From Ditylenchus dipsaci (lineage: Eukaryota; Nematoda; Chromadorea; Rhabditida; Anguinidae): a stretch of 64,000 nt of DNA. The stretch spans positions 1 through 64,000 of the forward strand of contig SADC01000460.1 in the NCBI GenBank assembly GCA_004194705.1, read 5' to 3'. Positions 24,201 to 33,218 of the stretch are shown here, piece after piece (within the stretch, counting starts at the first letter, position 1; every line of letters starts with the position of its first letter). Both the position numbers and the translations under genes were made by a program. Below the pieces are notes generated by a model. The model saw only the letters and a list, made by a program, of their open reading frames with translations, made no database searches and was not told the origin of the DNA.

Positions 24201-27200
24201 TAACTTTGAATGACATCATTTAAATTTTGAGTCTCAATTTTTTGGACAGAAATTTATAGTTTAGAAGTTTCATCTCGTTGACAATAAAATTTGTTTAACA
24301 CTTCCGCGGCCGATCGCATTTTGGCATATTCTGGTTTCGCATTTGTTCAAATATCTATTGGCTTGAGTAGAATTAAAAATCTGACAAAGAATAGGTATTG
24401 CAACCGAGAAAAAGTTTTACGTCAAAACGTTTTTATTTAATAAGTTTTCGATTGATTTGAAACTGTTGCTTAAAGGGCCTGACCTCTTCCTACTCGGTGG
24501 TCCCCGCCAATTCAAAAATTTTCCCTTGATTATTGGACTTCTGTACGGATTTTTCCGTTAGGTTTCTAACAAACTAAGCCTAAAATTTGATTTCAGCCTA
24601 GTTTTGTTAGAAACGTGGCGGAAAAATCCGTACAGAAGTCCAATGATCAAGGGAAATTTTTGAATTGGCGGGACCACCGAGTAGGAAGAGTCAGCCCTTT
24701 AAATCTTTAAGGACCATGGTTATTCACCACAGCGGTATTTTCAATAATTGAATTGGCGTAAGTAATTTTTTTTTTCTCTACTTCTTAAATTTTCATAATG
24801 TTTCTGTGAATTATTTTTATTTTTTGGATTTGAATTTGAAATTTTGCGTCTTATATAAGAAAAGGTAAGGAGTGAGGTATTAAAATATACAGTGAAAGTA
24901 TTATAATTCGTTTAACCCGGCAATGTCAAACACCATTGATCTCAACCAGTCGATGTTCAAAATTTTAAAAAATATTTTGTTGAATAATTTTTTGGGATTA
25001 AAACTCCGGCTCCTAATGAAACTCCTGGCTCAGAATTTCACGCGAACACGATAGTGTTTGAAAAATGTTTGACAATTAATTTGGGATAGAGCCCTCTGAA
25101 AATTCGATATTTTTTTAACTTTTTGTCTAGCCACGAAGGTACGAAAATGATCATAGATTTTATTTTTTAACATTTTCATGATCTTTTAAAAGCATATTGT
25201 CGAAAAAAAGCTAGGCTATCTTTTGCGCATTCGTTTGCCCATGTGTTCAGAAAATTCAGGTGCTCGAAAACCTCAAAGCTTATACTGTCAGCTTTCTATA
25301 AGGATTCATCTCTAAATGGCTTTTTCACGCTCAACAGACGGAATGTAAACAAGATCTTTTTTTTTAGAAAATTCATAATTCATAAAATTTTGAATCTTTT
25401 CGTTAAATTTTGCGAAGTGTGATTCGCCATACTGGTTCTGAATAACCGAAGGATTCCGATTTTTCCGGTCGTATTCGAGGATTTCGAAAATCGAGGTAGA
25501 AATCATCGGACCTAAGGTGGAACGAACTTGAGGGGTTTTGTAAAATTGAAACTTGACTGAGCCTGAAGGCGTGTTCTCTGCCGAATTCCGCACCGCAATA
25601 TACCAACCTTGCAATAGTCCCCGGGAGTGTTAGACTCCTATTAAATAAGGTTACCTGTTAATCCAAGCAGAAATAAGTGGTTGATCTAACTGGCCAACTA
25701 ATTGAACAGCAGCATCACTAAGGTTATTGGTTGAGGGATACAAGTACAAACCAAGCATTCTGCAAAAAGTGCAAGATTTTTTTATTGAAATGCAAAAGTG
25801 TTTTACCCATCTATTGGTTCATATTGGTATAGAAAGCTAACATTGTCTAATATACCGAAAGTCATTGTTGTGGACAATTCTCCAATCTTAAAGTGTATTT
25901 TCGTTTTAGCTTTTTTCATAAAGCAACAATGAAAGAGACAAACTGTCGTTTTTTACTATTGTAAGGATTGTTCAATTCCTATTTCCCGCACTCCAGAACA
26001 ATCAAAGAACAATACCAGAGTTTCTATAGAAACACATTTCCAGTGATAAATAGCCAGTAATAAGTCAATTCAAACTGCCTTTGGTCTCGTAACGACGCAG
26101 TAGAGCGAAGGGCGTTCAAACGAAATTAATTCAGTCTAAGTCTTAATATTATTCTGAATTTAGTTCTGCGTTGATGCTTGCTTCCGCTCTACTATCGTTA
26201 CGCCAGAAGGTCAGTGAATTTATTTATGATCAGAACTCGGCCTTTATTCCGCCAGTTCGAAGCCGTAAGTCTTTTCATTCCAGTTCTAAGAAATGCTATT
26301 CTAAGCCAGCATCCAGTGGCAATAGCTTGGGCAAAAGCCTTTCCAGTTCAATTACTATTTCAATCAGTTCAGACAGGAGCTATTCTAAGCCAGCATCCAG
26401 TGGCAATAGCTTGGGCAAAAGCCATTCCAGCTCAATTTCTAAGTCTCATAGTTCTAAACCTATTTCAGGCTTATCCAGTCCTAAGGCTATTTCATCCAGA
26501 CCTAAATCATCTAGTTCTGAGTCTCGTACTCTTTCCAGTTCTAACAAGTCTAGTCTCATTCCAGTATTCCTAAGTATTTTCATTCCAGCACTTTTCCAGT
26601 GGTAAAAGCCAAATCACGCTGTTTCAATGCGGATTCCAGATTAAACGTAAGACCACGCTAATGGATTACGGGTTCCAGTTTAAGAAGTCTATTAAGACTA
26701 AGAGCCAGATTATATCTCCAGTGCTTACGCCTGATGCCAAAGGCGATTTAGATTTCCAAGACTTCAATCGAACTGCTGCCGGGTCGGATCAATGCGCTAT
26801 GTCGCCGTCTTGTCTCCCATATGGTTTCGTCCTCCGCCTCTAGTCACGTCTTTTCCCCTACGCCGGTGAAGAGGGATGATAAAGTAGAAGCCAGCCAGCC
26901 AGGTCTAAAGGGTCATCTCCAGCTCAATCAGTCTCCAGCCTCAGTCTCATGCCAGTCAAGCGCCTCCAGTTTATCCAGTCTTGCTATGGGGATTCCAGTG
27001 AAGATGAAGATGAAGCCGATGGCTCTATATGTGTTCGTGGAACTCCCAAAAAATTTTGCCTTGGTCCCCCCTGTTGTTTTTTTTCGTAATTTTTTGAAAT
27101 TTGTGCCTTGGTCCCCCTGTTGATTTGTTTGATATTTTTTTTCAAAAGTCCTACGGTGGACAGAAAGGTGAACTTCCATTGAATTAGGGGTCGGCCGAAG

Positions 27201-30200
27201 CCGCCAGGTAAAAAATCATTAAAGAGAAAAATTCCTTAAAGGGTTTTTTACCTGGCCGGCCTTCGGCCGACCCTTAATTCAATGGAAGTTCACCTTCTTA
27301 AGACTTTTGAAAAAAAATATCAAAACAAATCAACAGGGGGACCAAGGCACAAATTTCAAAAAATTACGAAAAAAAAAAACAGGGGGGACCAAGGCAAAAT
27401 TTTTTTAAGAGTTCCACGAACACATATAGAGCCAAGCCGATGATTCTTCTATTCAATCCAGCCAGCCAGTCAATAGAATCTCATTCTCCCAGTCTGTTAT
27501 CTTCTATTATTCATCCAGTTACAATAAAGTCTCTTTCTGTATGTACTGAGCGTGCTGCGAGTATCACCCCTAGGCCTAAGTGTTCCGGTATTGATTCCCC
27601 ACCCATGTGGTGGATAACACTTATGTCTGGGCTCCTTCGTATTTACTCACCCCCTTTAAAGGTGATTCGCATTTACTCACCCCCTTACTCTATTAGTGAA
27701 AAAATTCGCGCAACATTTTTTGATAACTGTATATGACAAAATCTTTTTCATAACGGACTGTAAATGTAATTTTGGTGTTCCGACAAAAACCTGGCTTGCT
27801 CTCTTTGCTAATTTTCAACACTTCGTTTAGGCGCAGAAAAGGTCAGCGTATGTTAGGCCTTACAAGGCAACCATTCGAACTGTAAAATGTTAACCCTAGA
27901 ATTTTTATGAACTTCTAGCATGTTTTAGAATCATTCGTATAGCGATCCTTGGATGGACCGTGAATATTCCGATTTTCGGATATCTTGGTCCCCCAAACTC
28001 ATTTTTCAGATATTTGGAATCTGAAAAGAATCAGCTTAGGGGTCCAAAGCATCCAAAAATCGAAATTTTCAGGGCCCATCCCAGGAATGGCTGTTCGATT
28101 ATTCTCGTAATCAGCTCATCGAAAATCATCGAAACATACTAGAAGCTTATAAAAATTAACATTTTACAGTTCGAACGGTCCCTTGTTAGTCAACATGCTT
28201 TTTGATAATAAAAGGGGAGAAGAACATTGTTTTACATTGTTTTACTCCGTTCTAATATACTTCTTAATAATCCCAAAATTTTTTTTACCAGATCAGAAAT
28301 ATCTGTTATTTCTACTGTCGGATTTACTTTACAGAGCCAAAAAGTGAAAGTAAGCTAAAAGAAAAAAAAGATCACCCTTCAACAGTATTTCAAATGGCAT
28401 TTGAAATTTTTCGCTACTTTTATATCTCTGTGCCAACGCATGGAATTAGTGATAGAAACTAAGGCTAAGAATTAGTCGTGTTGGACGAAGCGATCTAAAA
28501 TCCCGTCTCGGGATTCCGCTGGGTCAATTTTAAAAATTCCGATCCAGGTATCGGTTTCACCTTAACTCGATCAACGAAATGATGGTCCATTAGATTTTCA
28601 AATTTTATAAATTTTTCTTTAAAAATTGACTATAAGAGTGTTGCAGGACTTTTGATATACCACGCTGAAAATTCATGTTTTGTAAATGCATCATTGAATT
28701 TGTCTGCTTAGCTTGTATAAGTGAGGGTATAATAACTATACTTTTAGTACGTACCATATCTTAGACTATTTAAGGTGAGCTTACTTTTAATATATCGCTC
28801 CCTTTGTGACCGGTTCCTTCGTTGCTGAATTTTCCATCTTTTTGACATATGTAGATGAAGCACTGAAATGTCCAGATAAATCAAAGTTTTAAATCGTTTT
28901 CTGAAGGGCATACCCGCACAAAGATCAGCACTGTTATTTTTTTTCTAAAAATTTTTATATGCGTTTTCATTGATCTTTTCAAAGTTTCCTGAACATTTTC
29001 ATGATTGTCTGAGATCATCAATATCAGATATGGTAAAAACGAGTGAAAAAAGAAGCAAAAAGATTACTGCTCTTAGTTTTAACTTTTCACTGGAATATTC
29101 CTTTAAAAGTTTTTTTCGAGACCGTTTTACTTTTTCATTTTTTTCTTCATAATGCAATAAGCAGTAGATAAAATGAAATTTTCCATTTTTTATCTTGCCC
29201 CTGTTGTTTTTTCTTCAAAAATGCCTTGGTCCCCTGTTGTTTCAAGGTGATCATGGATGGTGATCATTGAAGGACCATACTTGTTTGATGCAAATGAGAA
29301 TTTACCAAGCTCAAATGCGCCCGGAACACTTTTCTTTCGTCTCTCACTATTTTTTTGAGTCGCTCAAATAATTCCAAAGAGTAGAGTGCGAGACGAAAGA
29401 GAAATGTCCCGCTCGCATTCGAATTTGCTAAATTATTATTTGCATCAATAAGTATGGTCTTTTAGCTATAATCATCATGATCACCATAAGCACAGTGTTG
29501 AAATAATTATAATGAACAGGGGGGACCAAGGCATTTTTGATTAAAACAATAGGGGACCGAGCTAAAAATAATGCTTCCCCGATTTAACGTTACCCTCTAT
29601 TTAACGTCACCCCTGGAGCGATTTGGTTGGTTAAATCTAAATCAGGCACACTAGACGCTTGATTTAACGTCACCCTTGATTTAACGTTACCCATAAGCTG
29701 GTCCCTCATGTTTAATATACCCTCGATTTACGTCACCTAGTATATTTTGGGTCGTAATTCAAATTTTTTACTCAATTGTTTCACTTTGTTTTCTGTTAAG
29801 TTATGATCTTTTTCACTTTTTTAAAGCGCATAAATGTTTCATTAAGTTGTTTTTTGTCATGTCAAAATCAACCTAAATACAAAAAGAAAAACAAATAGAA
29901 GCTTAACGTGAACGGCGCATTTATCTGATGTATTTAGAAATTGTGAGTGACGTTAAATCGAGGGTTGACTTTAAATATTTTTAAGATACCTGGAATTATA
30001 TTGGTTTTTATCTGGGATTTTTCTGTAGAGCTCCACATTTGCCTCAGAGTCAATTAAGCTTAGGTCTGTTGTATAGAATGGTTCAATTTCGACGGCAAAT
30101 TTTTGAGCTAAAACAGTCTCTTTGAAATTTCATTTTTGCCTTTTCTTACGTGGAGTTCCAACACTAATGTTTCCTATCCACACAAAGCTAGTTTCAGCAA

Positions 30201-30443
30201 TTTTCATAGTGCTAGAAAACCGTTGTCGAAATTTAGATTTATAATGCTTTTCAAGTTTTGCTTTCTCGCAAAAGCATCAGGATTCCGTTGCTTTAAAATA
30301 GAATTCAAATAGTTATTTTTACTAATACTTTCTTCTGCTGTCAGTTGCACCTGATTGCAGTAAATTGTGTGCTGGACACTAGAACCAAAATATAAAAAAG
30401 CAGATTCATTGATTAAAAAGCGTTGATATTTGTTTTTTTTCAA
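21214..30443 (-). CDS. Pepsin-like protein B, catalytic motifs lost
   Basis: Minus-strand exons: 30443-30150 (start, pro-region, ending WIGNISVGTP), 30107-29990, 25886-25807, 25759-25655, 22870-22469 and 21354-21214 (ending FLRNHCFSYNVNENTIAF, stop). Exon 2 has the same length (118 nt) and the same flanking intron phases as in paralogue A. Family landmarks: IGNISVGTPPQ (pepsin flap-side entry), TMTFGILD, EPIDG|MLGL, and VDCDTNKPAKVTLNIGG with LTGADYI. Where pepsins have the first catalytic FDTGS, this reads VEIEPFYTTDL, with Glu for Asp and no Thr-Gly. Where the second DTGTS should lie, it reads TVTFVPWQEHIYCD. It is therefore probably not a protease; a binding role is possible. One exon between 29990 and 25886 was not found. 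Single-base gaps are needed near the start (about 30205), near the 5' end of the 22870-22469 exon, at the AAA run after DTNKPA, and in the last exon. Introns are stuffed with transposons. Confidence 0.7.
22876..24137. mobile_element. Non-autonomous hAT element, perfect 8-bp TSD
   Basis: Element 22884-24129 (1,246 bp) begins TAGGGTTGTCGACCGGTCGA and ends TCGAGTCGACAACCTA. It is flanked by an exact TAAATAAC at 22876-22883 and 24130-24137. Both ends (about 180-190 bp) are tandem arrays of GGTCGAAAGTCGAAATTTTCGACC units. The interior has no recognisable transposase and carries a nested palindrome. It lies in intron sequence 14 bp upstream of the 22870 splice acceptor of pepsin-like B. Confidence 0.9.
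23154..23382. repeat. Nested palindrome inside the hAT element
   Basis: The sequence GGGTACAGGCTAATTGGTCG at the left is exactly inverted at the right end (CGACCAATTAGCCTGTACCC). Both arms repeat CTGGTCGTTTACAAAACTAG-like units, another case of tandem-repeat arms. About 229 bp in total. Confidence 0.8.
24470..24702. mobile_element. TTAA-flanked foldback MITE
   Basis: TTAA at 24470-24473 and 24699-24702 bound a 225 bp near-perfect palindrome. Ends read AGGGCCTGACCTCTTCCTAC; inner arms contain TCCGTACAGAAGTCCAATGA. A relative lies at 49392-49626 and a decayed half near 15905-16005. TTAA duplication fits piggyBac-type mobilisation. Confidence 0.85.
26171..27560 (+). pseudogene. Serine-rich coding-like sequence split by a MITE
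   Basis: On the plus strand 26171-26605 encodes a low-complexity Ser-rich stretch with an internal repeat (SYSKPASSGNSLGKS twice, 93 bp apart). Ser/Pro-rich and basic segments continue in shifting frames to about 27012. After the MITE at 27022-27433 is mentally removed, the frame reads YGDSSEDEDEADDSSIQSS and on into VNRISFSQS, so an acidic Ser-rich region was interrupted. The motif TCCAGT is unusually frequent. It lies in an intron of pepsin-like B on the opposite strand. No family recognised; a decayed retro-element ORF or a disordered host protein are both possible. Confidence 0.4.
27013..27442. mobile_element. Palindromic MITE with 9-bp target duplication
   Basis: Element 27022-27433 (412 bp) begins GCTCTATATGTGTTCGTGGA and ends in its inverse. 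It is flanked by an exact AAGCCGATG at 27013-27021 and 27434-27442. Inner arms contain CCTTGGTCCCCCTGTTG and the centre folds at CCTGGCCGGCCTTCGGCCGA. A 9 bp duplication is typical of Mutator-like elements. A related, more degraded element lies at about 63793-63976. Confidence 0.9.
27561..29220. other. Intron of pepsin-like B, no further exon recognised
   Basis: Includes a small inverted pair with CTTGGTCCCCCAAACTC (about 27985) and AATCAGCTTAGGGGTCCAAAG (about 28030) within a larger fold (TAACCCTAGAATTTTTATGA / TCGAACGG pairs, 27880-28185). A stretch at 28785-28880 resembles 35015-35095 in the paralogue A intron. The missing third exon of pepsin-like B should lie somewhere between 25.9 and 30.0 kb. 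Confidence 0.4.
29221..29545. mobile_element. Nested foldback elements
   Basis: The outer pair is CCTTGGTCCCCTGTTG at about 29225 against CAGGGGGGACCAAGGC near 29520-29535. The inner pair is GTGATCATTGAAGGACCATA against TGGTCTTTTAGCTATAATCA, with a central pair CTTTCGTCTC / GAGACGAAAG. No coding sequence. Confidence 0.65.
29575..29972. mobile_element. Pogo/Tigger-like element, GATTTAACGTCACC type
   Basis: The left end repeats CGATTTAACGTTACC / TATTTAACGTCACCC; the right end is GTGACGTTAAATCGAGGGTTGACT. Repeated units occur inside the ends (GATTTAACGTCACCC at least three times). It sits immediately downstream (genomically left) of exon 2 of pepsin-like B. Confidence 0.6.
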
Positions 30444-30919
30444 TACTGTGATTTAGTTTTTATAGGACAGTTTTCTGTTTAACTACTTTATCAGCACTTA
30501 GTATTTTTTGATGTAGCAGTTAATTAGAGATGTTGAACTGTCATCATCAATTTATTTATCACTAAAGTAGACTTAAATTATTATCAAAGAAATTAAATTA
30601 GACTAAAAATATAGATAAAACCCCCACGTTTTTGCATTGTAGTTCTGTATCTTGAGCTACAATAAATTAAAAGAACAAAATTTCTCAATACGGATAATTT
30701 TTAAGTCAAGAAATGATTGTTGGAACTATCGAAAAACAAGAGAGATGTGTTAACTTAAGTGGCAGGAGCGTACAAAAAATTGACATTTTTTGACGCTAGT
30801 GTCAAATACCCTACACAATAACTTTTATGAAGTGTTTTAAACTAAAATAAAAACAAGGACAATATGCAAAAGCCTTTCATAGTAATGGCCAGGTTTTGAG
30901 CCTAAGTCTGAGATTACGG

Positions 30920-31040
30920 AAAAAATTGCCACACCTTTTATTTCTTGAGGGAACTCGAAAACACTAATTAATCATTTCTAAGAAATGATAAATGATCTCT
31001 CTAAAAAGCAATACAATTATTAAGAAAGCAATGATTGTAT
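30920..31040 (+). repeat. Dispersed repeat, GCCACACC end
   Basis: A copy of the family described at 9747-9860. It starts TTGCCACACCTTTTATTTCTTG, followed by AATTAATCATTTCTAAGAAATGATAAATG. Confidence 0.55.
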
Positions 31041-31269
31041 CTTCTTATACCTATCGTTGAACGAATTCGAAAGAAGCAAATCTAAACAAAAAATTAGATA
31101 AAAATTGTAGCCTGTAGTGAAAAATTTGACATCATGTTAGTATTGGCGGAAAACCCTATCAGAAAAATTTATTAGAAGATATTTTTCAACTACTGGGTGA
31201 CCTCTATCGATTCCCCATCGAAGGTTAATTTGCACACCTGCAAATTTTTGAAATCGTTAATCGAAAATG

Positions 31270-32525
31270 GCCTCAACACTCCAAAGCTTTATCGTCAAAC
31301 TGAACAGAAATTGCAAAAAGCCGTTTGGCGGATTTTGGCGCCAGTTTAGAAAAAAAGTTTTTGAAAATGAGTTCCTGTGTATAAATGACACTGACTCAGC
31401 TTGGTAGATGCATTTGTAAATGAGGTCAAGAGTACTTCTCGGAATCATATCTAAGGTAAGTGTGTGCGCGCATCTCTAACTCTCAAGCCCCCTTGATGAC
31501 TCATCTGAACCGCGAGGAAATGGGATTTCAGATGTGCAATAGTAATGCACTTGATTAAAAATATTGAAAAATTTAATACAAAACCGAAAATTTCATTTTT
31601 CAAAAACCACACTTTTTTCACGTTCGAGTGTCAAAAAGTTCCTGGTGTCAAAAATTCCGGTGAAACATTTGAGAATCAAAAATAACACTAACTTTCACGG
31701 TCATTTCGAGTCTTCCCAACCAAACTAAACGCCAAAACTTTATATACCGTTTTAAGCTTATTAACAGAGCTTTCAGATTGTTCGTTTAAACGGACGTTAA
31801 AAAAGTCTGGTTTTTTTTAAAGAAAAATTTTCGGTTTTTAAAAAAAAATTTAATTTTTTAAATTAAATGTACGGTCGACTCTCGATTTCATATACACCAA
31901 AAAGTTCGTTCCCGCCTAGGGTCCGACACTTTTTTTAACTCACTTTTCGACATTTTTTACTTATTCTGTTTTGATAGTCTGGTCCCAAATATAGCAAAGA
32001 TTCCGATTTTGCCGATCGTTTTTTAGAATCATAAAATATTTACATCTAAAAAAGCAAATCATCGATTTAACATACGCCTAAATCCAAAACAGGTGTATGT
32101 TAAATCGAGGTTTTGCTTTTCTAGATGTAAATATTTTATGATTCTGAAAAACGTTCGGCAAAATCGGAATCCTTGCGATATTTGGGACCAGATTGTCAAA
32201 AGAGGATAAGTAAAAAATGATGGACCCTAGGCGGGAACGAACTTTTTGGTGTAGGTTAAATCGAGAGTCGACTGTATCAGTGTAATAGCACATCTGGAAG
32301 CCATTTCCTCGCTGTTTGGATGAGTTATAAAGCAATCCAAATGCATCTACTAAGCTGAGTCAGTGTCCTTTATACACAGGAACTCATTTTCAAAAAGCTG
32401 TTTATTTTTAACTGGCGCCAAAACCCGCCAACGGCGTCTTTGCAATTTATGTCAACGGCATCAAGATCAGCACTCAATTTTAGCTCCATGTGTATGCCTG
32501 TAGCTATTGCGCTTCGGAGTGTTAA
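31270..32525. repeat. Large foldback unit with embedded elements
   Basis: Outer inverted arms: CTCAACACTCCAAAGC and GGCGCCAGTTTAGAAAAAAAG, then TGAGTTCCTGTGTATAAATG and CTGACTCAGCTTGGTAGATG on the left. Their inverses lie at about 32340-32525 on the right. The middle holds a copy of the GTAAGTGTGTGCGCGCATCT repeat at 31450 and a complete Tigger-like element at 31872-32274. This lies between the two pepsin-like genes. Confidence 0.65.
31870..32276. mobile_element. Pogo/Tigger-like MITE with TA duplication
   Basis: Element 31872-32274 starts CGGTCGACTCTCGATTTCAT, ends TTAAATCGAGAGTCGACTG, and is flanked by TA. The interior is a second palindrome sharing TTCGTTCCCGCCTAGGGTCC and a GCCGATCGTTTTT segment with the element at 40180-40470. 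Confidence 0.85.
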
Positions 32526-33218
32526 CTCTAAAATGCTAGTCGCAAAAATAGGCGGGGGGTGTGATCATTAGAGGGTGGGGATAATAGAAGTTATGAAGTT
32601 TGGTCATAAACTTTAACTACTTTTCAGTAATCTACTCAAGACCTAGAATCCTTAAAATAAATAGTAGTAATTCTATCTTTATGAGCCATTTATAGACACT
32701 CATAATCCTGAAAGAACTCAAATTGATCATTCGGCTAAGGTTACATTGTCAAAACAGAACGTATACAAATCGAAACTTAACTAACGAAATTTGTCAAAAA
32801 AGTAACTTTGGTGCTATCGTTATATATATACCTTTCAAATCAAAAATTGTCAAAAAGCAAACTTCTACAAACAAAATACTCATCCCAGAAGGGTGTTTCA
32901 GCTTTCCTGCATGCAGCTATTCATACAACACGCGAATCTTCAGTGATTGTCGTATTCGAGGCTTTTTAGAGGAGTTTTTTTAGAAGCGTGGATTCGTATT
33001 CGTAACAAATGTGATAGGGGAAAAACTTTAAGCTATTGCCATGACTAAAATTTTCGTTGAATGAAACATCTGTTTCTGTGTTTAACCAGTGAAGTATTGT
33101 CTAGATACATGTTCAACAGCAATTTTTTATTAATCTATAAAAATACAAAAACTGAAAAATTGACTGAATTTAGTTACTTTTTCTTTAATTTAATTTCTCA
33201 CAGATACTTAAGATTCAT

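Noticed and set aside
25312..25614. 100-codon minus-strand frame next to a pepsin-like exon
   Set aside because: It lies just past a good splice donor (25655) and shares AAGTTCGTTCC..GGTCCGA and CCGATTTTTCCGGTCG text with Tigger-like elements at 31.9 and 40.2 kb, so it is transposon-derived.
26171..26605. Calling the Ser-rich frame a confirmed host gene
   Set aside because: Several frames are open over the same repeats and no splice sites or conserved domain anchor it; kept only as coding-like.
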